40,770 nucleotides of DNA from Bryobacterales bacterium (GTDB taxonomy: Bacteria > Acidobacteriota > Terriglobia > Bryobacterales > Bryobacteraceae): positions 1 through 40,770 of the forward strand of contig SHUD01000021.1 of the NCBI GenBank assembly GCA_009697505.1, read 5' to 3'. Under the pieces are notes generated by a model. That model was not told the origin of the DNA. It saw only the letters and a program-made list of their open reading frames with translations, and ran no database searches. The position numbers were made by a program, and so were the translations under genes. Below are positions 1 to 8,737 of this stretch, piece by piece (within the stretch, counting starts at the first letter, position 1; the number at the start of each line of letters is the position of its first letter).

Positions 1-1
1 T

Positions 2-76
<75 letters not shown>

Positions 77-117
77 TCGAGACGGTTCGTCCTCAGAATA
101 GCAGGACTCTCTAACCT

Positions 118-846
118 TTAATACTTGGGCACCTTGATGTGGCCGTCCCACAGGCCCTTATTATTTTCCTCGCACGAGTACTCCATGATCTCCCAGTCCG
201 GCCGCAGAATAAATGTGCGCGTGTTCTTCCAGGGCTTGGTATACGTCTTTAAATCTTCGACGATCATCTCGTAAGAAATGTGCCCCAAATCCGTGCGCGT
301 GAAGCGCTGGGTCAAGTGCAACTGGTCGCTGTGCGGATGACCGATCGTATCCATGCGCGTGTGGCCGTTAAAATTCACCGTATCGACCACCAGCGTGTCG
401 CCTTCCCAGTGACCCACGGAGTCCCCAAACCATATCGGATCTTGCTTGCGATGCCCGCGGCCGTCGACGGGGACTACATGAAACCACGTGCTCTGCTCGA
501 AAAGAAGCGCCAGGTACTTGGAGGTCTGCACGATCTGTATGGGGTAGGGCGAGTTGACCGAGCGCGGCAAGCCGAAGGGCAGGCACGCGCCAGTGTAATC
601 GCCATTCTCGGGATGGTAGTTCTTCCACTCGCTAGCGCCCCATTCGGTAAAAGGAAGCTCCGCCGTACCCTTCTGGTTGGGGGCATCCTTGGTCATATCC
701 GGCACAAAAGGGTGCTCCCAGACTCCGCTGAGATCCGGCTTGCCGTCCGCCGTGCGCGGGACGGGACCAGTGAGTGGCTGAAAGCGCTGCCCCAGCGCGG
801 TGATGGAGCAGGTCACGGCGAGCAACAGGAATGCGAAGCGATTCAT
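118..846 (-). CDS. secreted hypothetical protein, PDLSGVW-type acidobacterial family
   Basis: The 242-residue product has a signal peptide (about residues 1-19, ending ALGQ). The mature N-terminus carries RTADGKPDLSGVW, an opening shared by many secreted proteins of Acidobacteriota and Verrucomicrobiota. The central block WFGDSVGHWEGDTLVVDT and a PHSDQLHLTQRF segment near residue 175 are also typical of this family. No catalytic motif is recognised and the function is unknown. It is monocistronic in appearance, with tRNA-Gly downstream and the frameshifted hydrolase upstream on the same strand. The ATG at 846 is supported by the signal peptide, not by a strong ribosome binding site. Confidence 0.85.
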   Translation of the reverse strand: MNRFAFLLLAVTCSITALGQRFQPLTGPVPRTADGKPDLSGVWEHPFVPDMTKDAPNQKGTAELPFTEWGASEWKNYHPENGDYTGACLPFGLPRSVNSPYPIQIVQTSKYLALLFEQSTWFHVVPVDGRGHRKQDPIWFGDSVGHWEGDTLVVDTVNFNGHTRMDTIGHPHSDQLHLTQRFTRTDLGHISYEMIVEDLKTYTKPWKNTRTFILRPDWEIMEYSCEENNKGLWDGHIKVPKY

Positions 847-905
847 AGCGGTGTCCCCAAATCAGCCTTAGCGTACCACGGGTCCGCTCGGGAGCCAACG
901 GCTTC

Positions 906-1878
906 TCACTTCATATACCGGTCGAGGAAATCGATCACAGTCTTCCAGGCCGGCCTGTACGGCATGGGATTCGCGACTGCACATCCGGCCGAAACAGTGG
1001 ACCGCATGGTGGCCGCCTCGCGTAAGGAATCGTCGGTGAGAAAGCCGTTGGAGTTCCCGTGCGGGGCCTTGGGCAAGCTGATGAAGATGGCGTCCTTGCA
1101 TGCCTTATTGAGCGCCATGTAAAACTGTTCGCCCTGGTTGTGCGGCACCAGTGGATCGGAATTGCCGTGCAGAATCATGATGGGCGGATCGGCGGGGGGT
1201 AATGTAAGTCATCGGACTCGCGGCCTTCACCTTCTCCGGGCAGGTTTGGATCGCGCAGCCGACCAGGTCGGACTCCGGCGAATGCTCGCCGTCATGGCAC
1301 CCTTGCGGATCGCACTTGCGGAGCGCCCAGGCATCCATGGTCAGAAAGTTGGTCGGCGGATAGAATGCGACGGCGGCCTGTAGCGCGCTGGAGACCCCCG
1401 TGGTTCCGGCGGAACCTTCCATCTCCGGAGCATCGCCGGTCGCCGCCGCCATCGACGCGGTCCACCCGCCGGAGCTATCGCCCATGATGGCGATGTGATT
1501 GGGATCGAAATTGTACTTGGTCGCGTTGGCGCGCAGCCAGCGGATGGCAGCCTTGATATCGTGTACCTGCCCGGGAAACGTCACCTGCGAGCTGGAGCGA
1601 ATAGAAACACCCGCCACAACGTAGCCCGCCGGATTCAGTTGCGCGGCGACGATTTCGGCCCTGTCCTTACCGGTATCGCGCCTCCACGCCGAACCCGCCG
1701 TCCAGATGACCAGCGGCAAGGGTCGCGGAGCGCCGGCGGGAATGTAAAGATCCAGCTTGTGGCCATTGCTGGCTGCGGGTTCCGCGGGAGCGTAGTCCAA
1801 GTTGGCGAACGCCGGCGCGGGCGTCTGCGCGTGGAGCGTGAGAACGACTCCCAGGACCAAACAGAGAATTCGGCTCAT
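906..1878 (-). pseudogene. secreted alpha/beta hydrolase (esterase-like), single-base frameshift
   Basis: Two overlapping frames together make one esterase of about 323 residues. The 5' part starts at ATG 1878 with a signal peptide (MSRILCLVLGVVLTLHAQ). It contains the nucleophile elbow GDSSGGW (G-x-S-x-G) and a BD-FAE-like core with VIWTAGSAW as oxyanion region. The 3' part (906-1190) holds the catalytic Asp region LHGNSDPLVP, the His region PHGN and a C-terminal FLDRYMK. The frames switch at a run of six G on the plus strand (1194-1199). Removing one base restores MTYITPADPPIMILHG without a gap. It is therefore either a recent inactivating indel or a homopolymer sequencing error. The full catalytic triad would be present if the frame were restored. 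Confidence 0.8.
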
Positions 1879-1885
1879 TTCTAAA

Positions 1886-2722
1886 TTATGCTCCCGCAAA
1901 ATGATCGTAGCCGCGGCGCGGGAGGGGTTGTCCCTGATAGAGCACAGCCCCGGCGCTGCCTTTGACAATGCCGCCGATCCGCGTCGTTCCCGGAGGCGCG
2001 GCCAGACGAAGCGGAAGAGTGAAGAGAAGTTCGTAGTCTTCCCCTCCGTGCAGCGCACGTTCCAGCGTTGCACCTCGAACGACCGGCACGCGGTCGACGT
2101 TCGCTGCCACGCCGGAGGCCACGCACAGGCGGTGCAAGTCGAGCGAAAGGCCGTCGCTCAAGTCCATGCACGACGTCGCGCGGCCGCGCAGGCTGCGGCC
2201 TAATTCCAGCCGCGGCTGGATGCGTTTGTGCCAAGCCTTGCCCAAGCGTCCTGAGACGTATATCGCGTCACCCGGCCGCGCGCCGCTGCGCAGCAGGGCT
2301 TTGCCGCGAGGAACGCTGCCACTGACCACGACATCACAGTAGATCTTCTCCGCGCGCGCCAGATGGCCGCCCGCCAGTGCCGTTCCAGTCTTGCGCGCCA
2401 GCGCCATCAGCCCGCGATAGAACTGGTCGAGCCACTTGCCGCCGAAGCCATCGGGTATGGCCAGCGATACCAAACAGAAGTGCGGCGTCCCTCCCATGGC
2501 CGCGATGTCGCTTAAATTTCGACCCAGGGCGCGCTGGCCCAGGATTGCCGGCGGCTGGTCGCGCCGGAAGTGCACGTCCTCGATCATAGGGTCGATCTTG
2601 AACAGCAGATCTTCCCCGCTCTTGGGACGATAGATGGCGCAATCGTCGCCAATGCCCAGCGTGATTTGGGGACCGCGCAACGCCAGGCGGCGGATCTTCT
2701 CGACGATGGCCAGTTCATTCAT
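1886..2722 (-). CDS. thiL: thiamine-monophosphate kinase
   Basis: The 278-residue product should phosphorylate thiamine monophosphate to thiamine diphosphate with ATP, the last step of cofactor synthesis. ThiL motifs are in order: GIGDDCA at residues 23-29, DPMIEDVHF at 44-52, GRNLSDIAAMGG at 67-78, GGHLA near 118, MDLSDGLSLD near 186 and GGEDYELLFT near 226. It is somewhat shorter than the usual 310-330 residues, mostly between residues 165 and 185. The ATG at 2722 overlaps the end of the Hsp70-like gene by 8 bases (ATGAATGA), so translation is probably coupled. A longer frame exists upstream but the ThiL homology starts at MNELAIVEK. The thiamine gene thiE lies 5 kb away on the same strand, so the pathway is split. 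Confidence 0.93.
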   Translation of the reverse strand: MNELAIVEKIRRLALRGPQITLGIGDDCAIYRPKSGEDLLFKIDPMIEDVHFRRDQPPAILGQRALGRNLSDIAAMGGTPHFCLVSLAIPDGFGGKWLDQFYRGLMALARKTGTALAGGHLARAEKIYCDVVVSGSVPRGKALLRSGARPGDAIYVSGRLGKAWHKRIQPRLELGRSLRGRATSCMDLSDGLSLDLHRLCVASGVAANVDRVPVVRGATLERALHGGEDYELLFTLPLRLAAPPGTTRIGGIVKGSAGAVLYQGQPLPRRGYDHFAGA

Positions 2723-5378
2723 GGAAAACCAAACCCGACGGCAGCTCTTCACCAAAAATCTTACCCATGGCCGAGAGGTCACAGGCGGCCTCGGCCTGGA
2801 GGTCGATATGGGGGAATGTCCGGCGGACTGTCCCTAGAGTATGCGCCGGCAGATCTCGCGTTGCGTCGCCCGTCACCCGAGCCAAGGAGGTAACAGCATC
2901 GGCGGACTTGGGTACCTTGAGCAGAGCCTCGGCCCAGTTCGCAACCGTGGCAGGTGGCAACACCTGGTTGATGGGACCGTAGAATAGTTTGCGAGCGCCC
3001 AACCGCGCCAGGCACCACAGGCCGGTATCGACGAAATCGCCTTTCAGGACGCGCGCGAGCAGCTCATCGCCGAGTTGCGTTTTCGTTTGCAGCGGCAGCA
3101 ATTCCAGGCTCGCCGCCGCGCGCCACATCTCGCGCAGCAGACTGGGATTCACGCGCTGCGGTTTTTTCGATCCGCGCGGCAGCAGCGTGGGCGACAATCG
3201 CTGGAACACGTCGGTCTGCTGGTTCTTGTTCAAACCGCCAGCCACGCGCCCGCAGAAAATCCACCACTCGATTTCGTTCTGCACCTGATTGGCGAATACC
3301 AGGCCAGCGGCATACACGCGGCGCGCCTGCTCGATGCGGAAATCGTCGCCAGGGAATCCGAAGCCCGGGCGCAGGCAGAACCCGCACAGGTTGAGCCAGC
3401 GAAGTTCGTGCGCCGCACTGCGCTTGCGTCCCTCGGCGTGTTCGAGCATCTGATCGGCAAGCTTGCGAATCGCCGACACGGGCCAGGAGTTGCGGCCCAG
3501 GCCGAGCGTCTGCTCCAGGCGTCCGGGCAAATGCGCGGCTTCGCCGCTGTTTGCCAGACGGGCGTCTCCCAGACGGGTGTCACCAAGAAATGCCTCGCGG
3601 ATCAGATCTTCGGCCGTAGTCAGCGCCTCATCACTGATCACCGCGGCGGGGCGTGCCGGGGAGGCCTGCCGCGCCGCTTTACGCAACTCGAATTGCAAGC
3701 GCCAGCGGTGCTCACTCGCTTTCGAATCCGCCCAAATCTCGAGCGTCCCGACTTCGGTCAGTTTCGCGCCCAGCTTCACGGGAACCAGGCGCTCCCCGGC
3801 CTTTCCAAACCGCAGCACAGCGTTTAAAGGCGCATGGAGGTGCGGTTCTCCGTCTTCTGACGTCTTAGGAAACTCCACCACATCGCCGGGCTGGTCCTCC
3901 GTCCGCATACGGGAACTGTATAAGCGGAACGACACCGCCTTGTTGGTGATCAACTGGAGATTGCCGGGGTCGATTTCCAGCGTGGAACCTTCCTCGGAAC
4001 CGCGCGGCACCAGACACATGGTGCGCAAAGATTCGTCGTCGCTTCCGCCGAGACCCCCACCTAAGGCAATGAAATAGGCGCGCGGGAGGCCGCCACGAAC
4101 CAGAAGCCCTTGGCCCGTCGAGCGCACGTACGAGTAATACGCCGCGCCCACGGCCACAGCAAGATCCAGATCGCGATTATCGAGAATCAAGGGACGGCGG
4201 CCATACCAGTGTGCCAGCACGTCGGCGACGCGCTGGCGCAGAATCTCCGGAATGAAGAATCCGCCGTTGAACAAAATGGCATCGGGGACGGCATCACCCT
4301 TCGGACCACCCGCCGATGCCAGAAACGCCGCCAGATGGCGCGTCACGGCGGGATCGGACACGTAAGGCAAGCCCAGCTCGCGGAACGGACTCTGCTCTTC
4401 TTCCTTGGGCCGGTCGGCGAGCTCACACACCGGCAGGAAACCGTCGAGCGCCAGCTCCAGCGCCTCTTCGCGCCGGATTTCCGTCTTGAGCGTGCCACCC
4501 ACCAGCGACGAACCACCGCCCAGCACGGTAATTTCTACGCTCGCCAGATTAGGATCGGCCAGCAGCTTTTCCTTGGCCGCCGCGCATTGCCGCCGCAGAC
4601 CGCTGCGCTGGCGAATCGACAGCGTCTTGCCGAGTTTCGACTCCACCAGCCAGGCCAACGTCAGGTCCAGATTATCGCCGCCCAACAGCAGGTGCTTGCC
4701 GACCGCCGTGCGCGTAAAGTCGATGCGGTCGCCTTCGCGCGCGACGCGGATCAGCGTAAAGTCACTGGTGCCGCCGCCGACGTCGCACACCAGCACCGTC
4801 TGGCCGTCGAACAAGCTCTTCTGCGAACGCGTGAGATCGTTGGCGATCCACGAATAGAACGCCGCGGCGGGTTCTTCGAGCAGCGTCAACTGCTCGATGC
4901 CGGCTTCGCGCGCCGCCATGACCGTCAGCTCGCGGGCTTCTTCGTCGAAGCTGGCGGGGACGGTCAACACAACTTTGTGCGCCGAAATCGGCGAGCCGTT
5001 CTGCTTTTCCCAGGCAGCGGCGAGATGCTTCAATACGCGCGTCGATACTTCGACCGGCGACAGTACGCGCCCGCCCTCCTGGGCGTCCCAGGGCAGGATC
5101 TTAGCGGTGCGGTCGACGTCGGGATTCGACAGCCAGCTCTTGGCCGAATGCACGCACTTGGTGGGAACAATCGCGCCCTGCTCGCGCGCGAAGACCCCGG
5201 TGTATTCCTGATCGCCCAAATACAGGAACGAGGGCAGCGTGCGCTGCGACTCGAGGCGGCCCTGCGCCACATACTGCGGGATGGCGAGCACCTGAATCGC
5301 CGGAAAGTCGGCGTCCTCGGAAGAATCAATGAACGCGAGCGCGGAGTTCGTGGTGCCGAGGTCGATGCCGATGTTCAT
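2715..5378 (-). CDS. Hsp70-family protein with long C-terminal extension (DUF3731-like)
   Basis: The 887-residue product begins with the actin/Hsp70 phosphate-1 loop IGIDLGTTNSALAF. The phosphate-2 motif DVGGGTSDFTLIRV is near residue 200, and the adenosine-motif region LFNGGFFIPEILRQRV is near 370. The nucleotide-binding domain covers roughly 1-410. The rest does not look like the DnaK substrate-binding domain. It matches in character the long Hsp70 paralogues with a C-terminal DUF3731 region (about 600-870, with a WWIFCGRVAGGLN segment). It lies 15 bases behind a DUF2760 gene, the usual partner of these Hsp70s, so a shared complex is likely. Its client is unknown. The stop overlaps thiL. 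It is not DnaK itself. Confidence 0.88.
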   Translation of the reverse strand: MNIGIDLGTTNSALAFIDSSEDADFPAIQVLAIPQYVAQGRLESQRTLPSFLYLGDQEYTGVFAREQGAIVPTKCVHSAKSWLSNPDVDRTAKILPWDAQEGGRVLSPVEVSTRVLKHLAAAWEKQNGSPISAHKVVLTVPASFDEEARELTVMAAREAGIEQLTLLEEPAAAFYSWIANDLTRSQKSLFDGQTVLVCDVGGGTSDFTLIRVAREGDRIDFTRTAVGKHLLLGGDNLDLTLAWLVESKLGKTLSIRQRSGLRRQCAAAKEKLLADPNLASVEITVLGGGSSLVGGTLKTEIRREEALELALDGFLPVCELADRPKEEEQSPFRELGLPYVSDPAVTRHLAAFLASAGGPKGDAVPDAILFNGGFFIPEILRQRVADVLAHWYGRRPLILDNRDLDLAVAVGAAYYSYVRSTGQGLLVRGGLPRAYFIALGGGLGGSDDESLRTMCLVPRGSEEGSTLEIDPGNLQLITNKAVSFRLYSSRMRTEDQPGDVVEFPKTSEDGEPHLHAPLNAVLRFGKAGERLVPVKLGAKLTEVGTLEIWADSKASEHRWRLQFELRKAARQASPARPAAVISDEALTTAEDLIREAFLGDTRLGDARLANSGEAAHLPGRLEQTLGLGRNSWPVSAIRKLADQMLEHAEGRKRSAAHELRWLNLCGFCLRPGFGFPGDDFRIEQARRVYAAGLVFANQVQNEIEWWIFCGRVAGGLNKNQQTDVFQRLSPTLLPRGSKKPQRVNPSLLREMWRAAASLELLPLQTKTQLGDELLARVLKGDFVDTGLWCLARLGARKLFYGPINQVLPPATVANWAEALLKVPKSADAVTSLARVTGDATRDLPAHTLGTVRRTFPHIDLQAEAACDLSAMGKIFGEELPSGLVFHE

Positions 5379-5393
5379 GCCGGAACTCGGGGG

Positions 5394-5933
5394 CTACTCG
5401 ATTTCGATTTCAGCGGGCGCCAGAACCGAGCCGGGCGCCGCGGCGGGCAGATCGACCTGGTCCGCCTTCCAGCCCTTGTGGCGGAGCAAACCGCCGGGAG
5501 CCTTGCCGCTGGCGGGCACGTTACCGATCAGCTTCACCGAGCCCGCCGCGATGCCATCCAGCTTGACGTAGTCTCCCTCGACGCTGTCCAAAACCGGCTG
5601 CAAGCGCAAGTAGCGCTCCATCGATTGCTTGGACTGCGCCTGCACATCGCGCACCGCCGCGCCGATCTGCTCGTCGGAATAGGCGGAGATGTCTTCCATC
5701 AGGAAATCCACCAGCCGGGCGTCGCGCTGCAGGATGGACAAAATCTGAACGGCGCCATCGGCAGGCCCGGCCTGCGGCTTGGGCGGAGCTTCCGGTTTAG
5801 GTGGAGCCGCCGGAGCCGTGGGCTTTACCGCGGCGGCCTTGACGTATCCGAAGGCCAGCGCGATATCGGGAGCCAGCGCCCCTCCGAACAGAATGGAAAA
5901 GAAACTACGGAAAGCGTAAGAGATGCGACTCAA
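5394..5933 (-). CDS. DUF2760 domain protein, Hsp70 partner
   Basis: The 179-residue product has an N-terminal block (MSRISYAFRSFFSILFGG, with hydrophobic stretch) and a Pro/Ala/Lys linker at about 34-58. The DUF2760 region follows from about 60 (ILQRDARLVDFLMEDIS) to the end (IEIE). In other bacteria DUF2760 genes sit directly in front of Hsp70-family genes, as here. That gives a guilt-by-association role in an atypical chaperone complex, but no biochemical function is known to me. The start is TTG at 5933. The family N-terminus supports it, and a -10-like TAGAAT lies 9 bases upstream, which may indicate a leaderless transcript. Confidence 0.82.
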   Translation of the reverse strand: MSRISYAFRSFFSILFGGALAPDIALAFGYVKAAAVKPTAPAAPPKPEAPPKPQAGPADGAVQILSILQRDARLVDFLMEDISAYSDEQIGAAVRDVQAQSKQSMERYLRLQPVLDSVEGDYVKLDGIAAGSVKLIGNVPASGKAPGGLLRHKGWKADQVDLPAAAPGSVLAPAEIEIE

Positions 5934-5942
5934 GATGTTCTT

Positions 5943-5948
5943 ATTCTA
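5943..5948 (-). promoter_or_regulatory. -10-like box TAGAAT before the DUF2760 gene
   Basis: TAGAAT on the minus strand lies 9 bases before the TTG start at 5933 with no Shine-Dalgarno between. This fits a leaderless or nearly leaderless mRNA. No convincing -35 box is visible. Confidence 0.3.
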
Positions 5949-6030
5949 ACCCGTGGGGTGTTCACACCCGCACCGGATGCGGCCACCGCCCTTAGTGGTA
6001 TCCTCACAGTGGGTTTGGTGTCCCGGCGAA

Positions 6031-6882
6031 ATGTTTGGCACGCGAACACTTCGATATTGGTTATTGGCGTGCGCGGCGGCTGCCTCGGTCACGGCGATCT
6101 ACGCGCAGCGCGAATTCCGCGTGTACACGAGTCTCGAACCCTACGATAACGTCAGCCTGCCCGCGGATTACAACGTGCCCGCGGAATTTGTGTTTGCGCG
6201 GCTGATGTATCCGTCTCATCCCAATGCCCGTTTCAGCCGGCCGCTGGGTTACGGGGGCCGTTTCGACTGGCGCGAGGGCGGCACCAGTTGGGCCCAGGAT
6301 TATCCGCGCGCCGACCGGCAGTTTTCGCTGGCCCTGCGGCGGCTGACGCGCCTGAATGTCCGCTCCGTGGAGCAGCCCATTAATCTGGATGACGGCGACG
6401 ACGTTTACAACTGGCCCTGGCTGGCCGCCGGCGAAATGGGCGACTGGAAGTTGACCCGCACCCAGGCCGCCCGCTTGCGGGATTACCTGCTGCGCGGCGG
6501 ATTCCTGATGCTCGACGATTTCTGGGGCACGCAGGAATGGAACCGCTTTGCGGAAAGCATGGACGTGGTTTTCCCGGACCGCGAGACCGTGGAGATCGAC
6601 AATGCCGACCCCGTGTTTCATGCAGTCTACGATCTGGACGACCGCTACCAGATTCCCGGGCAGTGGGCGCTGGGGCGCGGCACCACCTACCGCAGCGACG
6701 GTTACCGGGACTATTGGAAGGGAATTTACGACGACCACGGCCGGCTGATGGTGACCATGGACTTCAACTCCGACGTCGGCGATTCCTGGGAGTGGGCGGA
6801 TTCGCCGCGCTATCCCGAAAAGTATTCGGCGCTGGGCATCCGCGTCGGCGTCAACTACGTCATCTACTCCCTGACGCACTAG
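6031..6882 (+). CDS. DUF4159 domain protein, secreted
   Basis: The 283-residue product has an N-terminal signal segment (MFGTRTLRYWLLACAAAASVTAIYA) followed by the DUF4159 domain. Recognisable family blocks are FVFARLMYPSH, the WAQDYPRADRQF segment, LRRLTRLNV, LRDYLLRGGFLMLDDFWG near residue 160 and a C-terminal LGIRVGVNYVIYSLTH. DUF4159 resembles a ThuA/GATase-like fold, but its role is unknown. The start at 6031 was chosen over the longer frame from 5953 because it places the signal peptide at the N-terminus. It converges with the MerR-TPR gene with 21 bases between the stops. Confidence 0.88.
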   Translation: MFGTRTLRYWLLACAAAASVTAIYAQREFRVYTSLEPYDNVSLPADYNVPAEFVFARLMYPSHPNARFSRPLGYGGRFDWREGGTSWAQDYPRADRQFSLALRRLTRLNVRSVEQPINLDDGDDVYNWPWLAAGEMGDWKLTRTQAARLRDYLLRGGFLMLDDFWGTQEWNRFAESMDVVFPDRETVEIDNADPVFHAVYDLDDRYQIPGQWALGRGTTYRSDGYRDYWKGIYDDHGRLMVTMDFNSDVGDSWEWADSPRYPEKYSALGIRVGVNYVIYSLTH

Positions 6883-6903
6883 CCGCTTCCCTGCGCCGTC
6901 CGG

Positions 6904-7812
6904 CTAACGGCCCGACCCGCGCACAATGGTAGCGTCCCGCAGCTTGTTGAGTTCGCGCCGGGCGATGGTGGCCCACTGGCTGGTGGGATCCAGTTTCAGG
7001 TAGGTCATCCAATGCCGCACGGCCTTCATGGCCTGGTTGGAGGCCTGATACAACAGCGCTACGTTGTAGTGCGCATCCGCGTAGGTTGGCGAAATGCGGA
7101 TCGCCGTCAGGTAATGTTCCATGGCGCGCGCGCGATCGCCGCGCTCGTCGAACAAATTGCCCAGATCGAAGTGCGCCAGCGCGTAGTTGGGGTCCACCTG
7201 GGTAGCCTGGCGGTAGCAAACCTCGGCCTTCGCAAAATTGCGCGCATTGAAGTATACGGTTCCCAGATTCACCAGCGCGCCGGTCGAATGGGGGTCCAAC
7301 TGGATCGCCTTTTCGTAGGCCTCCATCACTTCCTGGTTCGAAGCGCCGCTGGCCTCCAGGTCCAGTCCGCGCTGGAACCACTGTTCGGCTTCTTGGCGCT
7401 GATCGCGCACGGCCCGGGGATCTTCCTTGGCGCGGAATTCGAGCAGGCGGTTGATCTCCCGGCGGTCGAAGTTGAACAGCAATTGGCCGGATTCGGCCTC
7501 CATCGCGCGGCCTTCCAATTCCACGCGGATCTTCTTGCCGTCCGCATACAGCCGCAGTTCGGTGAGCGGATCGTCCACGCCGCGCAGCTTCCGCGCCAGA
7601 GCCAGGATCGCGCGCCGGATTTGCGCCACCGGAACACGGTGGGCGCGCAGGTGAATCAAGGTTCGTAGTGCTACCAATTCGCGGAAGCCATAGTGGGTGG
7701 CCGGCCGCAACAGATTCTGCTGCTCCCAGGATTTGAGTTGCCGCTCCGTAATGCGCAGCAGGCGTCGCGCCGCGTCGCGGGGCAGGCTCTGACTCATCGC
7801 GGGAATAGCCAC
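6904..7812 (-). CDS. MerR-type HTH fused to TPR repeats
   Basis: The 302-residue product joins a MerR-like DNA-binding domain to tetratricopeptide repeats. The MerR part covers about residues 10-75: LLRITERQLKSWEQQNLL, then YGFRELVALRTLIHLRAHRVP. The TPR part covers about 140-285, with units such as AYEKAIQLDPHSTGALVNLGTVYF and HFDLGNLFDERGDRARAMEHYL. A middle segment at 85-125 has no clear domain. This architecture is frequent in Acidobacteriota, and the TPR part probably senses or recruits a partner protein. Translation may start at GTG 7812 or at ATG 7797. TAAAAT lies 6 bases before the GTG. The target genes are unknown. Confidence 0.85.
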   Translation of the reverse strand: MAIPAMSQSLPRDAARRLLRITERQLKSWEQQNLLRPATHYGFRELVALRTLIHLRAHRVPVAQIRRAILALARKLRGVDDPLTELRLYADGKKIRVELEGRAMEAESGQLLFNFDRREINRLLEFRAKEDPRAVRDQRQEAEQWFQRGLDLEASGASNQEVMEAYEKAIQLDPHSTGALVNLGTVYFNARNFAKAEVCYRQATQVDPNYALAHFDLGNLFDERGDRARAMEHYLTAIRISPTYADAHYNVALLYQASNQAMKAVRHWMTYLKLDPTSQWATIARRELNKLRDATIVRGSGR

Positions 7813-7818
7813 GCAAGA

Positions 7819-7824
7819 ATTTTA
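7819..7824 (-). promoter_or_regulatory. -10-like box TAAAAT before the MerR-TPR gene
   Basis: TAAAAT on the minus strand ends 6 bases before the GTG at 7812, a spacing compatible with leaderless initiation. No clear -35 box is seen. Confidence 0.25.
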
Positions 7825-8403
7825 ACAGGACTGGTACAGCGATATCGCCGCGATTCCCGCGGCGCCCGCATTTACGCAATCCTGGGCGTTCGCGGCGGTG
7901 ATGCCGCCGAGTGCCAGAACCGGGATGCGTACGGCGCGAGTGGCCTCGGCCAGGCCAGACAATCCGCGCGGAGGCAACGCCGGCGCTTTCGAACGCGGCG
8001 GAAAAACTGGACCGAACACCACGTAATCCGCACCATCGCCTTCCGCCGCTCGCACGTCACCCACGCTGTGGCAGGAAACACCGATCAGGAACCCCGGGGG
8101 CGTCACAGCTCGCCAGATTTTCGCGGCGGGAGAACCCGCGGGCAGATGCGCGCCGGCGGCCCCCGCGGCCAATGCCACATCCACGCGCGTGTTCACCAGG
8201 ATCTTGGAACCATGGGGATTGGCCAGAGCCAGCGCGCGCTCCACAAGAACGAAAACATCCCTTGCGCACAAATCTTTCTCGCGGATTTGAATCCACTCGA
8301 CACCCGCTTCCAGGTTACGGGCGACGACGTCGAGCAATTCGGCGCCGGGAAAGGCGGCATTCGGCGGCAAAATCCGGCGATCCGTGATGTAGCAGCGCAG
8401 CAT
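7822..8403 (-). CDS. thiE: thiamine-phosphate synthase
   Basis: The 193-residue TIM-barrel enzyme couples HMP-diphosphate and the thiazole phosphate to thiamine monophosphate, the substrate of ThiL. Family motifs are present: WIQIREKD at about 36-43, ILVNTRVDVALAAGAAGAHLP near 68-88, GVSCHS near 108, DYVVFGPVF near 126, and VLALGGITAANAQDCVNAGA near the C-terminus. It is near the lower size limit for ThiE. The ATG at 8403 begins directly at strand one (MLRCYITDR). The short spacing to the MerR-TPR gene (start 7812) suggests a shared transcript. Confidence 0.92.
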   Translation of the reverse strand: MLRCYITDRRILPPNAAFPGAELLDVVARNLEAGVEWIQIREKDLCARDVFVLVERALALANPHGSKILVNTRVDVALAAGAAGAHLPAGSPAAKIWRAVTPPGFLIGVSCHSVGDVRAAEGDGADYVVFGPVFPPRSKAPALPPRGLSGLAEATRAVRIPVLALGGITAANAQDCVNAGAAGIAAISLYQSC

Positions 8404-8411
8404 GCGCTTTC

Positions 8412-8417
8412 AGTCTA
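8412..8417 (-). promoter_or_regulatory. -10-like box TAGACT before thiE
   Basis: TAGACT on the minus strand lies 8 bases before the thiE ATG at 8403. There is no Shine-Dalgarno in between. It is a weak candidate on sequence alone. Confidence 0.22.
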
Positions 8418-8442
8418 CCCCTGGTTGTGTCATAGGGGCGTG

Positions 8443-8451
8443 TGCTATAAA
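8443..8451 (+). promoter_or_regulatory. extended -10 promoter element TGCTATAAA
   Basis: TGnTATAAA is an extended -10 element, with TTGTGT (8425-8430) as a possible -35 at a short 15-base spacing. Its end is 12 bases before the ATG at 8464, so the leader would be only a few bases long. Confidence 0.42.
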
Positions 8452-8463
8452 GGGCACCTGATT

Positions 8464-8736
8464 ATGGAAGAGCGCGCATTTTTTCGTGAGTCCGAAACCA
8501 CCAAGCCTTTGCAGTTGAATTGCCCCTTTTGCCGGACCGTGGATAGCTACGATCTGCGCTGGATGGTGCGCAAGAAACTGGACCAGTTGCCGCGCGGCGC
8601 CGACGAACGCGACCGCGCCCGTTTCGCCAAATTCGCCAGCTACATGGTGCTGTTGGACGACAAGGCCATGTGCAAGAACATGCGCTGCCGCAAGCGCTTC
8701 GACATTTCTGGCGTCAAGACCATGGCGTTTATCTGA
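8464..8736 (+). CDS. small zinc-ribbon-like protein
   Basis: The 90-residue product has a CPFC pair (residues 20-23) and a second pair spaced four apart (C70 and C75 in CKNMRC), which together could bind one zinc. The linker is helical and charged (RKKLDQLPRGADERDRARFAKFASY). I do not recognise a named family. It resembles small conserved hypothetical zinc-finger proteins. The start was placed at 8464 because the longer frame upstream is antisense to thiE and MerR-TPR. The stop is one base from the convergent GH57 stop. Confidence 0.75.
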   Translation: MEERAFFRESETTKPLQLNCPFCRTVDSYDLRWMVRKKLDQLPRGADERDRARFAKFASYMVLLDDKAMCKNMRCRKRFDISGVKTMAFI

Positions 8737-8737
8737 C

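Noticed and set aside
4110..6149. A 679-residue open frame on the plus strand
   Set aside because: It is antisense to the Hsp70-like and DUF2760 genes, has Arg/Gln/Gly-rich shadow composition and no domain. High G+C makes such mirror frames long.
7693..8463. Long upstream extension of the zinc-ribbon frame
   Set aside because: It runs antisense to thiE and the MerR-TPR gene. Only the part from 8464 has a start with promoter and protein-like content.
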